Notes: generated by a model from the letters alone, not told the origin. Positions 11,338 to 22,444 are shown, numbered from the stretch's first letter. The stretch: DNA of 64,000 nucleotides from Pararge aegeria (GCF_905163445.1 NC_053201.1:14332001-14396000), one strand, 5' to 3'. Made by a program: numbers and translations.

Positions 11338-11539
11338 ATATGACGTATCTGAGGAGTAAATTACCGCGTAGTAAGTCAGCAAGGCATTGAACTCGATACG
11401 TAATCGGAAAGCGTTCCGGTTTGTCTGTCGCGTGTTTTGGCCACCGATCGCCTTCGAACACGGTGCTTAAAAACACGCTGAAAACCTACACTCTTTCTTA
11501 TATACCTAACTGGTTAATTAAGGCCTTTTAGCAACCGAA

Positions 11540-11760
11540 AGCGAAGCGATGATAGTTTAGTGGGCAGGACTTTGACTTCACTTTCGGGGAGCCGAGTTCG
11601 AACCCTAGCACGCAACTCTAACTTTTCTAAGTTTCATGCAATTAAAATATCGCTAGCTACAACGGTGAAGGAAAACATGGTGAGGAAACCTGCATGCCTG
11701 AGTGTTCTCCATAATGTTCTCAGGTGTGGTGTGTTAACCCCTTCATTAGTGGGCCGGAAT
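11540..11760 (+). mobile_element. SINE-C
   Basis: GATAGTTTAGTGGGCAGGAC, GGGGAGCCGAGTTCGAACCC, AAACATGGTGAGGAAACCTG, GAGTGTTCTCCATAATGTTC. The 3' end is lost. Confidence 0.78.
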
Positions 11761-11789
11761 ATAATAGTTATATTCCGAGGGGATATAAC

Positions 11790-12072
11790 TGACTTTTAAA
11801 CAAATCTAAACCGATCTTCTTCTGCTCTGGTGGTTTTCTGCTTTTCTTGTCACTTCTTGCTATTTCCAAGCTCGCGTTAGAAAATTGAAGGCCGCTCAGG
11901 TTGTCAAAGTCTTCTGGGACCCCATAACCGATTAGGTTTGATACATATGAATACACTTTTATTGTACACCACAGAGAAAATTTACAGAGATACAAATACA
12001 ACAGCACAATAAGGTAGAACGTACAATTTGGCGGCCTTATCGCTAAATAGCGATCTCTTCCAGGCAAACTAC
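11790..12072 (-). mobile_element. Rep-L (LINE 3' UTR-like), longest copy
   Basis: ATACACTTTTATTGTACACC, AATTTGGCGGCCTTATCGCT, AAATAGCGATCTCTTCCAGG. Upstream on the minus strand are degraded coding-like stretches with stops. The parent LINE clade was not identified. Confidence 0.55.
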
Positions 12073-12082
12073 ACATCCATAA

Positions 12083-12160
12083 AAGGTGAGCCCGTTTCCA
12101 TCTTAGACTGCATCATAATCTACCACCGGGTGAGATTGCAGTCCAGGGCTAACAGGGAGT
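12083..12160 (+). mobile_element. SINE-A 3' tail
   Basis: CCATCTTAGACTGCATCATA, ACCACCGGGTGAGATTGCAG, GGGCTAAC. Confidence 0.65.
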
Positions 12161-12182
12161 CCGTTAAGAGACACCGAAGTTT

Positions 12183-12335
12183 GTAGTGGGCTCTCCTTGG
12201 ACCAGGGTGCGTTTGGAACCCTCGTAGCTTTAGGTACGTACGTAATTATGTAAACAAATATATATGAACGCTTCATAAGTGCCTGTGATAGGCCTACATA
12301 ACTAAAGAAATTTTGGAATTTGAATTTGACATCGG
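12183..12335 (+). mobile_element. J1 LINE 3' end
   Basis: GACCAGGGTGCGTTTGGAAC, CTTCATAAGTGCCTGTGATA and a GAATTTGAATTTGAC tail. Confidence 0.75.
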
Positions 12336-13027
12336 TTTGTTATTAGACCCACTTTCCGAAATTTACCTTTAAAAAGGCTGAGTAGATCTGAACAGATTTT
12401 GATGATATTATACGTACTAACCACTAAACCAACGAGTCATTTGATGTAATTTCAAGTAATTCCTTGAGACCTTCAATTGAGATGCAGTCTAGATTCTAAA
12501 TATACTAGATTAAAACAAATTGTATGAATGTCAGAGTCAACGTACATAAACTTGTAGGTAGGTTGGTAATGAGGTACCCGAGCAGCTTAAGTTCTGCAAC
12601 AATTTTAGGGCTTATTAAATATAATTGCTTTTAACGACAGTACGAAATGTAGCAAATGTAGGTCTTATTATATAAATTATCCACCTTTGGAATGGTATTG
12701 CGGCTTTCGGGACCTCTAATTTAGGTTTTTGGTCTCCAGCTTCACTAACCCGTTTTTAAGGATTAGGTAATTTCATCACCGGGTTTTCTTTTTTTTATTG
12801 TTATTTAAAGATACTTCTCATAAATGTTTATACATATTCATTTGAAGAGTGATAACTCTGTTCTGTTCTATTCTGTTCTGCTCTGCTCCTCCTAGCCTAT
12901 CCTCTCCTCTCCTTTTCTCTTATGGGTATAACTGATAAATATTTTAATGAATAAAATACATAAATATACCTATAAACACGCAGCCTTTGAAAGATATTTC
13001 AAAATATTTTGAAGCGTATATGATAGC
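12336..13027. other. No gene recognised
   Basis: Apart from the C/T tract, nothing assigned. Confidence 0.35.
12845..12925 (+). repeat. C/T-rich low-complexity tract
   Basis: Degenerate TTCTG/CTCTG pentamers passing into CCTCTCCTCTCC. Confidence 0.8.
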
Positions 13028-13332
13028 TGCGTCGTTCGTCTAGTGGTTAGCATGTTTATCTGCGGATGACGAGGACCTGTGCTTGAGTCTCGGGTCAGGC
13101 AATAAATCGAGTTTTATCTGACGAGGAATTTCCAGTACCAGCCCGGAGCCAGGAAGTTATGAGAGCACGTTAAGCAGTCGGTCCCGCTTCACTAACATGT
13201 GCCAGTAGTCTTTCAAGCCCACCAGCACGCATTTGAGCATTGTGGTGAGTTTATGCTCTTAAACCGTCTCTCCTATAAGAGGGGAGTCCTGAGCCCAGCA
13301 GTGGGAAGTTAATGGGCTGCGGATGATAATGG
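13028..13332 (+). mobile_element. SINE-D, full length
   Basis: Head GTCGTTCGTCTAGTGGTTAG with CCTGTGCTTGAGTCTCGGGT, body GTTAAGCAGTCGGTCCCGCT, 3' end CCTATAAGAGGGGAGTCCTG and CCCAGCAGTGGGAAGTTAAT. Local reference for SINE-D. Confidence 0.78.
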
Positions 13333-13637
13333 TTATGCATATTTAAGCCATACATTGAAGAAAACTACAATACACTCAGTAACTGCTTTCGTAATACAGG
13401 GCAGGTCAGACCGAGGTCAAGAGTGAACCTGCCATTAATATGGAAAAATCTTAATCTTAAACGCTAATCCCTACTGAAGTACCTCGTCGTCTCAAAGCCT
13501 CTTAAGGGCTTCTCAAGCGTAAGGCTTGACTCCAGTGGAACTACTGCATGGGTCACACAATATAGGGCATTCCATACCTACAGCCGGTCGTAACATAGGA
13601 AAGCCAAAGTCAAATTTCAATATTTAATTTAATTTTG

Positions 13638-13870
13638 ACGGCCGATTGGCGCAGTGAGCGACGACCCAGCTTCCTTAGTCCAAGGCTGTGGGTTCGATTT
13701 CCACAACTAGAAAATGTTTGTGTTCAAATTCATGTCTGGGTGTCTATCTGTATATTATAAGTATATTTGTATATTGTTCACAAAAATATTCATCAGTCAT
13801 CTTTGTACCCATAGCATAAGCTACGCTTAATTTGGGGCTAGATGGCGACGTGTGTATTGCCATAGTAACA
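13638..13870 (+). mobile_element. SINE-B
   Basis: Head CGGCCGATTGGCGCAGTGAG, B-box-like GGGTTCGATTTCCACAAC, tail GGGGCTAGATGGCGACGTGT. Confidence 0.82.
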
Positions 13871-13923
13871 TAGTATAATAATAAAATTTATAATTAATTA
13901 ATTTAATTTTTATCGATTTTGAG

Positions 13924-14358
13924 ATGCCTTACTATAGGTACGACCCGGCGTCAGTTCTTGAAAATAGCAGTGCATTGCTCTACTGGGATCGAACGATTAT
14001 CACTGACAGGTACATTACAGCTAATAGACCTGATATAGTGGTAGTCGATCGATCAGTGCGCTGTGTAGTCATTGTTGACATTACTATTCCACATGACGAT
14101 AATCTGGTGAAAGCTGAAAAGGAAAAAGTATCTAAATACTTGGACCTTGTTCACGAGATTACCGCCATGTGGAATGTTGAGTCGACCGTTGTTGTTCCGA
14201 TCGTCGTTTCAGTCAATGGTCTTCTCGCAAAAAGCGAGAAAGATCTTAAGAAGCTTTCGCTTGGTTGTTGGGTCAAGAGTCAGATACAGAAGGCAGAAGT
14301 CCCGGTTGCTCGGGAATTCAAAAGCCCCGCAAGCGGAAGGTGGATGTTTTTTTTATAA
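13924..14358 (+). pseudogene. Retroelement C-terminal fragment with a restriction-like endonuclease signature
   Basis: Open for 144 codons: YYRYDPASVLENSSALLYWD, ITDRYITANRPDIVVVD, then VVIVDITIPHDDN, KVSKYLDLVHEITAMW and VVVPIVVSVNG. The RPD followed about 12-14 residues later by D in a beta strand fits the PD-(D/E)xK type domain at the C-terminus of R2/R4-like non-LTR elements. Proteins with this tail are common as repeats in insect genomes. No reverse transcriptase precedes it: upstream is AT-rich DNA and a SINE-B. The clade is uncertain. The frame is intact, but the fragment is probably not expressed. Confidence 0.6.
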
Positions 14359-15344
14359 ATTTTTAACAGTGTTTTTTATTTTATTTTTAAGCATTATTAA
14401 GAATTAAAAAAAAATGAAAAAGATTAAATAATACAAATTAAAATATGATATTTCTGAATAACTAATAAAATGGAACATGGTAGGGAGAATATGATGGCGA
14501 TTACTACAATTGACAACTTACAACTTAAGAAAGTTCTTAATGTGTCCAAATAACATTGTGTTTTAAAAAGATGTGTCAAGTTACAATTACTCTTAATTAA
14601 TTATAGTGCTCCGCGAGTCCTGATACTCTTAATGGTTTCGTACTAAAACTATCAGTTATCAGTTTACCGAACTAACTCAGACTAGCAAAGAGATGTAGCG
14701 AAACCGATAAGAGGTATGCGTTTCATATAACTGCCATATGCCTAAAGACTTAGCTTAGCTTAGCCGTTACCATCTTAGACTGCAATACTTACCAACAGGT
14801 GAAAATGCAGTCAAATTCTAACTTTTAGTGAAATAAAAAAAAACGTTTAAGACCAAAGAGTTTCACCACTTTTTATTACCTTGGACAGAAGGAAATAGAT
14901 CTTAGAACAACCAAACTCCTTTAACGCGGGATGGTGGTAGGTACCTACATATATGTATTGAGTCAGATTTTATCTGTACAGGAAATAATAACACAATCTG
15001 ATTTCATGTTTGCAGTCATATCCATCAATATACAGACACTATACATCCCATCAAATTCATTAGCCGTATCTTTCGTGATCTTTCCAATCTTTGATGCTTG
15101 ATTCAACTCCGATAAGATCGCTTTCATACTGAGATTTTTTTATCGCACGGCCAATGAATAATTGATATGTAACAAAAGCAAAACGAGGCAGTCGTTAGGA
15201 CTGCGAACAAAGCGAATACTCGAAACCAATAACTAAAAGAAGTTGTAACTTCAAAACATAAATTTGTTACCAGAGTGGTAAAACCGACAAAGACGTAACG
15301 CCAAGCGATGTTGCGTTACATTACAGACTAGAAACCGATTATTG
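14359..15344. other. No gene recognised
   Basis: A-rich end after the endonuclease-like fragment, a SINE-A tail, then unassigned sequence. Confidence 0.35.
14760..14846 (+). mobile_element. SINE-A 3' tail
   Basis: AGCCGTTACCATCTTAGACT, CTTACCAACAGGTG and an A-rich end. Confidence 0.6.
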
Positions 15345-15654
15345 GCCTGGGTTTTAATAATAATAATAATAATAGCCTTTATTGAACAATATTACAAAAA
15401 ATAAAATATGAAATTTATCCTAATCTAAAGTTACTTAATAATAAACTTAAATATTAAATAGTCTAATTTACACCGATTTTAAAATTGTCTTGCGTTTCCG
15501 CAAAGGCCTCCCCTAGAGCTTGCCACACTTTCCTGTTATAGGTCTTCCTCTTCCAGGTAACACCAGCCATCTTTCTAATTTCATCCTCCCATCTAACACA
15601 CCGCCTCCCTTTCTTTCTTTTATTTTGTCTGGGACACCATTCGCCTGGGTTTTA
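15345..15654 (-). mobile_element. RTE-B LINE 3' end with a 12-bp target duplication
   Basis: The minus strand encodes RCVRWEDEIRKMAGVTWKRK and ALGEAFA, the C-terminal end of an RTE-type ORF different from RTE-A, and ends in an (ATT)n tail at 15,357-15,374. GCCTGGGTTTTA is repeated at 15,345-15,356 and 15,643-15,654. Confidence 0.82.
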
Positions 15655-15660
15655 CACACC

Positions 15661-15724
15661 CTTAATAGTTTAGCCCGCTACCATCTCAGACTGCATCACC
15701 ACTTATCACTTATCAGTGGAAAAA
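15661..15724 (+). mobile_element. SINE-A 3' tail
   Basis: TTTAGCCCGCTACCATCTCA and GACTGCATCACCACTTATCA. Confidence 0.6.
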
Positions 15725-15845
15725 AGGAAGAGTGGCCTTAGCAGTGAAAAACGCTATACTTATAGCATTAGGCTACTATAATCAATACGAGCTTAGACAA
15801 ATAACTAAAACAATCTAGCAGCTTTGGTATTACTTGCTCTGAATC

Positions 15846-16036
15846 ATCAGTAGCCAAAAACGGTCCACTGCTGGCCTAAAGGCCTTTCCCAACGGGAGGG
15901 TTTGCCCATAATCACCACGCTGGGCGGACGGGTTGGTAGTCGCAATAGACGGTAGTAGTAGCACGGAGGACGCTGCTGCCCGTTTCCCGTTTCCATTAGT
16001 CGCATCGCAAGACACCCGTGGGACGAAGAATGGTGA
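15846..16036 (-). mobile_element. Rep-G (short element sharing the RTE-A leader)
   Basis: On the minus strand: GGCAGCAGCGTCCTCCGTGC, then CCGCCCAGCGTGGTGATTAT and near the end CCAGCAGTGGACCG. The first two blocks align with the RTE-A leader at 9370-9430; the last resembles an RTE 3' end. Second copy at 53,760-53,955. Confidence 0.6.
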
Positions 16037-16331
16037 TGGTGATGGATGGATTCTGATCTTTGACTTTCACACTTCGACACTTTGACTTAAATACCAGAAC
16101 TTTTTCATTCGAACGAAAACTAACTGTATCTGACCAAACCGGGTCTGACTGGAGCTAAACCGAGCTGGCATATCCTGACCTTGACTCAGATAGAGTGACA
16201 TTGAAGGCGAAACCTTATGAAATATATTTTGAAACGCAAATTCTTATTTCTCTATACATGAATGTAACTTTTGGATTTGAACTACCTTGATTACGAGTCT
16301 TAGAGTTCACTGTTTAAAAAACCCGCAATAG

Positions 16332-16366
16332 AAAAAACTGCAGCGCATTCACTTCTGCAGTTTTTT
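16332..16366. repeat. 12-bp inverted repeat
   Basis: AAAAAACTGCAG at 16,332-16,343 and CTGCAGTTTTTT at 16,355-16,366, loop of 11. Confidence 0.85.
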
Positions 16367-16454
16367 TATTCAATAGTACTTTAGGGCTAAAAAGTTTATA
16401 TTAAACTCGCTGAATATATACAAATATAATAAAAAAAATTGGGCTACTTTATTA

Positions 16455-16565
16455 GAACTTTTGAAATGCCAAATCTGTCTGTTTGCAGTGACTAAACGAT
16501 TAGTTTGGAAGGAAGATTATACCCAGAAAAAGCCGCCGAGAAATTCAGCAGTTGCTCTTTTTATT
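16455..16565 (-). mobile_element. J2 LINE 3' end fragment
   Basis: AGAACTTTTGAAATGCCAAA, TCTGTTTGCAGTGACT and AAATTCAGCAGTTGCTCTTT match the J2 3' UTR with many substitutions. Confidence 0.7.
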
Positions 16566-16784
16566 TATTCAGTTAGTTTCAATTATTTTATGCCCAAATC
16601 GTTCATACTTACATAATTTATATAAATTATGTATTTAAAGATTATGCTCAAAACTAACATCGTTAACTTCACGTTATCCCTTTCTATAAGAATTACAATA
16701 TTATGAAGTTAATCTCGTAAAGTAGCAATGATTGGCTTTTTTACTTAGATTTAGTTTTTTCCTAATACGAGTATGTCCATGAAC

Positions 16785-16945
16785 GGAGCGTCCGCGCGGC
16801 GTCGCGAGCCACTCTGAAAGCGCTCTTAAAGTAAGGTATCTGTTTGTCAGTGCGGTTTATTTTTGCCGGGTCGCAAATAGCCCGCGCGGTTGGCCCACTA
16901 ATCTGTGTCGCGATAACGCTGCGGTTATATTAATACAGTGGCTTG
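16785..16945. other. GC-rich patch
   Basis: GAACGGAGCGTCCGCGCGGC, CCGCGCGGTTGGCCCACTAA and CGCGATAACGCTGCGGTTAT stand out from AT-rich flanks. No ORF or repeat match. Possibly a conserved non-coding or promoter segment. Confidence 0.3.
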
Positions 16946-16979
16946 CATTAAGTTTGTCTGTTTGTGGCTTGTATTATTG

Positions 16980-17100
16980 TGATAACTTAGTGATTAGAGC
17001 TTCGGCCTCCCTTTTGGAGGGACCGAGTTCGATCTCCGGTGCCGCACCTCTAACTTTTCAGAGCTATGTGCATTTTGAATTTAAACAGTTAAAACTCAAC
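16980..17100 (+). mobile_element. SINE-C head
   Basis: TGATAACTTAGTGATTAGAG, GGACCGAGTTCGATCTCCGG, CACCTCTAACTTTTCAGAGC. Confidence 0.7.
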
Positions 17101-18837
17101 TGTGTTTCTTTTTTGTAAATTCGTTAAACGATTACTCCGCCAATTATACACCGATTTCAATGATTCTTTTTTTGTTTTATATATCATATATCTGAGGTGG
17201 TTCCATTTTAATTCGGCGGCGATCTATAGGAGGGATCCTGGAAAAATAGAGGGAACTCTTCAAATTTTATAGGCATACCTATAGCGATTTGAGTATTTTT
17301 TTTATGTAATTTGAGCATTTTCATGGGTCAAATGACGTGGCTCAAACCACGTCAAACTGATGACGAAGGATGGCCACCGAAACTATACAATGATAAGTAT
17401 TACAATAGTTGCACTTTGATTATGGTATTGCATCTAAGCAATTTATGCTCGTCACAATTAACGAGCTAATGGTGAAGTGTCGGGAGAACTCCTGAACAAT
17501 TAGCGGCCCGGCTTCGGGAAAGCAATATTTTGTAGAAGGTTATGAGCAGTTGACATTTGGCTATTATAACTTAGATATAATTGCAAACCTACCAACTAAA
17601 AAGTGTGGCAAAAATTGTGCCAAGTAAAATGTACTTTTTACTTGGCATGTTGCAGAAAATATTTTTATTAATATTAATATTAATTGTATATACTATGTAG
17701 TTGTGGGTACGTACGTCGCATAGTTACAAATTTACTTCTGCTTCTATACAAAGTTTGATATTATATTAGTTAATCTACGATTCAGAAGAAACTACATTGC
17801 AAAATTCTGTACTGTACATTGAATAAGAAGAATTATTCCGCTAGGAATATAGGATTGAGAGGAGTTCCTTGACTAGCAGTGGGGAATACAGGCTGACGAA
17901 TATGTAAATGCATTAATTACAATCATATTCTTACATGTAATCGCACTGGGTAATCATTGGTTAACGATGTGCGACCTTACGGTCAAAATTAACCTGCCTG
18001 ACATGTCAAACAAATTAACTAATTGACTGTGAAAATGTTGGAATATATGAAGTGTTCTTTGAACCAGTGACAGATGGTAATTTCATAGGATAAACCTTAG
18101 TAAATGAATTGTATAAATTTATTCAAGTACATATTTTTTTATGAATAGCTAATAGGATACGGAAAGGTACAGGCCACCTGATGCTAAGTGAAAAACCATC
18201 GCTTATAAATAAAAATGGCTGCAACTACACTTCCCTGGCCGAGGTATCACTACTAAAATGTAATAAAATTAAAAAAAAATCGTATCTCCCGAACGGATAA
18301 ACAGATTTTGATTTTGTTTTTTTTTTTGTTTGAAAGATAATTCAGCGGGAGTGTTCTTTGCTATGTCTGATGAAAACCGATCTAAGATAGCAGCCGCACA
18401 AAATGGCGGATTACATATTTTCCACTGCTCCCTCAAGATGGGTATAAAATTAAAGTAAAATAATGTACACTTTATTGAAAGTCAGGAGTTTTTTAATTCT
18501 AATTTTTTGTTGTCACCATCTCACAATCTAATTTAAAAAAAGAACAAAAACGTATCTTCTATTGTATCTGAAATTTTCTTTCGACGGGGAAAGTTTAATT
18601 ACATCGAAAAGCTATGAAGTTACATCAACTATACCGCAATGCCAACAAGATGTTTATTATTGTTTATATTTATGTTTACTCAATTATCGCGAGCTTATAC
18701 TCATCTCCATTGATAAGAAGCAGTGCCAACTACATGTAGTGCATTACATTGTAACGCAGTCAGCCTTCAAACGTGCCGACCGGAACACTACGGTACAATC
18801 CCCCTGTATCTATCCAACTACGTATACGTATTAAAGC
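17101..18837. other. No gene recognised
   Basis: 17,100-17,350 has the look of worn repeat (GATTACTCCGCCAATTATAC, hairpin at 17,333). The open frame at 18,562-18,834 (90 codons) has no recognisable domain. Nothing firm. Confidence 0.35.
17333..17354. repeat. 8-bp inverted repeat
   Basis: TGACGTGG, loop CTCAAA, CCACGTCA. Confidence 0.7.
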
Positions 18838-19200
18838 TGAAGAGTTTGTGATTTGTTTGTTTGACCGCACTAATGTCTGGAATTATCAGTCGGATTTGGT
18901 AAAATTTTATTGAATTTTATAGGACAATTCTTAAGGAAGGTTACAAGCTATATTAAAATCACGCAATGTTAGAAAGATTGGCGTTGGATCGGAGTATATT
19001 GTGTAGAATAGCAGCTAAAAATTTAACTGCGAGTATTTATAATACAGATGAAAAGGTTTTTTTTTTTGTTGAACACTCTAAGGTTATATGCTATTTACAC
19101 ATTACTCTACAGCCCTTATTAATAATCGTGACAGTCAAGAAATAGTACAAATACGTATCAGAATATGGAACACAGAAAAAGCCGCGAGGAACCGCTAGTT
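18838..19200 (+). mobile_element. HEL second subtype
   Basis: GAAGAGTTTGTGATTTGTTT, GGAATTATCAGTCGGATTTG, then end GCCGCGAGGAACCGCTAGTT. Related to 21,895-22,262. Confidence 0.6.
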
Positions 19201-19762
19201 TAGAATAACATTCACACACATATCGTGTGCTGTTACCACAGAATTAATAATATACAGAATAAACCGTGTACACGTCTAATATTGAAGAATCAAAAACCAC
19301 TCCACTTTAGTAGTGTTTCTAGAATAAACGGTTCACTTCATACCATTTAGTAGTTGATAATAATTATTTTAACTCTTAATGTTCTAAAAGTTAACCATAA
19401 AATGGGAAAAAGTTTGTGAGCTACTGACATTCCGCGGATGTAAAGTGAAACGTGCTCGGGGCGTTTTCACTGTTTTGGACCCAGTTCACTGCAAACAATA
19501 ATGGCTGAATGAGAATTCATCCTGTTCTCAATTCTGTGACTGAAACGTACATCAATCATAAATGAATTTTGATTACACTTTCATTTTTATGGCTTTTCTA
19601 CCAAGTGCCTCTTAGCACGTTTGATTGACCTACTTATTTACTTTTGAATATTTTATAGTATTTAGCTACATTTAAACGGTATACTTACTGTAGCTTTATA
19701 TATATTTATGATAATATAGTATTTGTAACACAACATATTAGTCTATGCGCATGGCATCAATG

Positions 19763-19982
19763 AAGAATAAATATACTACGACAATACACACATCGCAATC
19801 TATAGCAGTAGCTTGTGTTATGGGTACTAAGATGGCTGATGAATATTTTTATGAATAATATACCTTAATACTTGGAATATACATATAAACACTCACAAAC
19901 ATTTTCCAGTAGTGGGAATCGATCCCACGGCCTTGAGCTTAGACAGCAGGGTCGCTGCAAACTGCGCCAATCGGCCGTCTCA
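19763..19982 (-). mobile_element. SINE-B
   Basis: AAATATACTACGACAATACA, CAGTAGTGGGAATCGATCCC, CAAACTGCGCCAATCGGCCG. Confidence 0.8.
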
Positions 19983-20089
19983 AAATTGGGGGAATGTTTT
20001 AAAATTTGGATTTTTCTAACCTTACGAGAGCTTCTGCAGCGTGCGTTGCGTAAATGGTTTAAGTTACGATAAAATTATTTATGATAAAG

Positions 20090-20173
20090 TTTATCCCCTT
20101 TAAAAGTACTACAAAAAGCGACAGCAAATGTCTATCTTTGTCTTATACGCGGACGAAGTCGCGAAGGACCGCT
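20090..20173 (+). mobile_element. HEL 3' end
   Basis: CTTATACGCGGACGAAGTCG and CGAAGGACCGCTAGT. Confidence 0.65.
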
Positions 20174-20441
20174 AGTCAGTAATACAAATAATGTAAGACT
20201 ACATGTAAGTCTAATAATGTTCCTAGTATTAAAACGAGATATATATTACTTAAAACCGCCAGACTACGGGTTTTTACTCGGAGACAAAACAATGAGTGCA
20301 TTGGAACGTAAGTGTTCAACAGTTTTAGAAAGGAAATCTGGTCTTGGGGCCCTAACTCACTTAGCAATACAATAAAGCGGGTAACGGCAGCTAATGTGCA
20401 TATATTGTGCAACCTCCCATGAACTAAGCATGTTACTTATC

Positions 20442-20695
20442 TGACGGCCGATTGGCGCAGTGGGCAGCGACCCTGCTTTCTTAGTCAAGGCTGTGGGTTC
20501 GACTCCCACAACTGGATAATGTTAGAGTCATGAACATGATTGTTTTTCAGTGTCTGGGTGTACCTCTGTATGTTAAAATATATATTATTCATAAACAAAA
20601 TATTCCTCAGTACCCATAACACAAGCTACGCTTTCTTTGGGGCTAGGTGGCGATGTGTGTATTATCGTAGTATATTTAATATATTATATTTATCT
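20442..20695 (+). mobile_element. SINE-B, full length
   Basis: ACGGCCGATTGGCGCAGTGG, CTGTGGGTTCGACTCCCACA, TTTTTCAGTGTCTGGGTGTA, GGGGCTAGGTGGCGATGTGT, TATCGTAGTATATTTAATAT. The tRNA-like head, with A and B boxes, is the best of the family here. It is not a functional tRNA gene, since the body runs on into the SINE. Confidence 0.85.
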
Positions 20696-20949
20696 GACTG
20701 CAAGATGCGTTATATTACTTCTGATGATTTCATCATCCTCATATCAACTCATTACCAATCGATTGAATCAAAGCGGTCGTTTCATGTAGCAAAATGTTCG
20801 AATTCGGTTCGGTCTTAATTTCGAACAGGGTGCTTTTAAATTTCTTCCTGCAGAAGTAAACTTTCATTAATTTGAATATTACTTACAGTAGTTATATACT
20901 TACAGTTAGTTTTGATCAGATAACAATAATTCTCTCTTCAAAAGAAGTA

Positions 20950-21235
20950 AGCCAATTTTCACCTGATGCCTTACCATGCAGTCTAAGATGATAGCGAACT
21001 CGCGTGTTAAAGGTACGGCAGATATATTAACCTACCCGAACCTACCTACCTAAACGAACGCTAAACAACTTGGCGTTACTTCTCTGAGGGTAGACTGGTT
21101 GGTTACTAGCCACGACTGAAGCCTCCTACGAGTTATACCAAAGAAAATCGTGAATTTATAAATTTTCAAATTATCTTATCCGGAATCGAGACCGAGACGA
21201 TCAACCTATTAAACCACTGCGCAACAGGGTGTATA
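20950..21235 (-). mobile_element. SINE-A, diverged
   Basis: CAGTCTAAGATGATAGCGAA, GGTTACTAGCCACGACTGAA and a head-like GGAATCGAGACCGAGACG ending AACCACTGCGCAAC. Confidence 0.6.
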
Positions 21236-21471
21236 GGTTAATTAAAATCAAAGAGCATTTCCTAAGCGCTTCTCTATGTAATCCACAAACTAATAGTTAT
21301 ATTTTCCGTTAAAGTTCACGTAACTTCATATTTAAAGCTTCCTGTATTAACCTGGGCATGCGTTGGTTTAATTATCCGATTGGTAATGGATTTTATTCAG
21401 ACCGTTAGTAGTTATTTAAGCTTAGCTTACCTTTGTGTTGAGATACCGTTTGTTTTTATGTAATTAAAAGT

Positions 21472-21855
21472 AAAGTGGGAGGTCTCGGGTTCTATCCCCA
21501 GTAGACACAATTAGAATTTTTTAATAATAAATAAATATACTACGACAATACACACATCGCCATTGAGCCCCAAAGTAAGGTACTAAGATGACTAATGAAT
21601 ATTTTTATGAATAATATACATTAATACTTTTAAAATACAGATATAAACTCAGCCACTGAAAAACTTTATGTTCATCACACAAACATTTTCCAGTTGTAGG
21701 AATCGAACCTACGGTCTTGGACTCAGAAAGCAGGGTCGCTGCCCACTGCGTCAGTCGGCCGTCAATTGAATGAATAATGTCTAATTTTTCTCTGGTCTGG
21801 TATGCTGGCTTTGGTCGTGGCAAGTTAGAACTGTACCGACAAGATGTAACGCTAC
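21472..21855 (+). mobile_element. SINE-A interrupted by SINE-B
   Basis: Head end GTCTCGGGTTCTATCCCCAG and AATTAGAATTTT at 21,472-21,524. The body resumes at 21,783 with TTTCTCTGGTCTGGTATGCT and TACCGACAAGATGTAACGCT. A complete SINE-B (-) fills the gap. Confidence 0.65.
21525..21770 (-). mobile_element. SINE-B nested in SINE-A
   Basis: ATACTACGACAATACACACA, ACATTTTCCAGTTGTAGGAA, TCGAACCTACGGTCTTGGAC and CACTGCGTCAGTCGGCCGTC. Confidence 0.8.
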
Positions 21856-21894
21856 GGATCCATTCATTGTACCTGCGACGAACAAAAGTCATTG

Positions 21895-22262
21895 TGTATA
21901 TTTACTAACGGTCCCTCGCGACTTCGTCCGCGTATAAGCCAACCTTAAAAGATAGACATATGCTGACTTTTATTTAGAACTTTTGAAGGGAAACAACTTT
22001 GTGATACGTGATTTATGGAAACTTAAACTCTGTACGCAGCGTACACAGCGGAAACTCTCATAAGGAAAACCCCAATTTTCAAATATTCTTCATTAGTTCT
22101 ATGCTTCTATTGGTCTTAGCGTGATGATAAACCCATAGCCTTCCTCGATAAATGGGCTATTAAACACTGGAAGAATTTTTCAAATCGGACTAGACAATTT
22201 TTCCTCAGATCAGCGCATTCAAGTAAACAAACGAACAAACTCTCCAGCGTCATGTCTAAAAT
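21895..22262 (-). mobile_element. HEL second subtype
   Basis: ACTAACGGTCCCTCGCGACT, TTCGTCCGCGTATAAG at the 3' end, and CAAGTAAACAAACGAACAAA at the 5' side. Confidence 0.68.
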
Positions 22263-22444
22263 TAGTTTGAAATTTGCTCCTGCTGGAAATAAAAAAAAGC
22301 ATTGCTTAGTATTCGCATATTCATATACGTGCCGCTTTAACTTTCTTACTTAAAGGATTGCGAAGGCCGAACGGCGTAAATGAAATTTAACCATGTAGTT
22401 TTATCAAAGATAAATTACTATCACAAAATCGAATGCCACTAATC

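Noticed and set aside
18562..18834. 90-codon plus-strand frame
   Set aside because: No recognisable domain or splice context, ordinary local composition.
20442..20515. tRNA gene with A and B boxes
   Set aside because: The tRNA-like head is continuous with the SINE-B body and the same unit recurs many times; it is a SINE head, not a tRNA gene.
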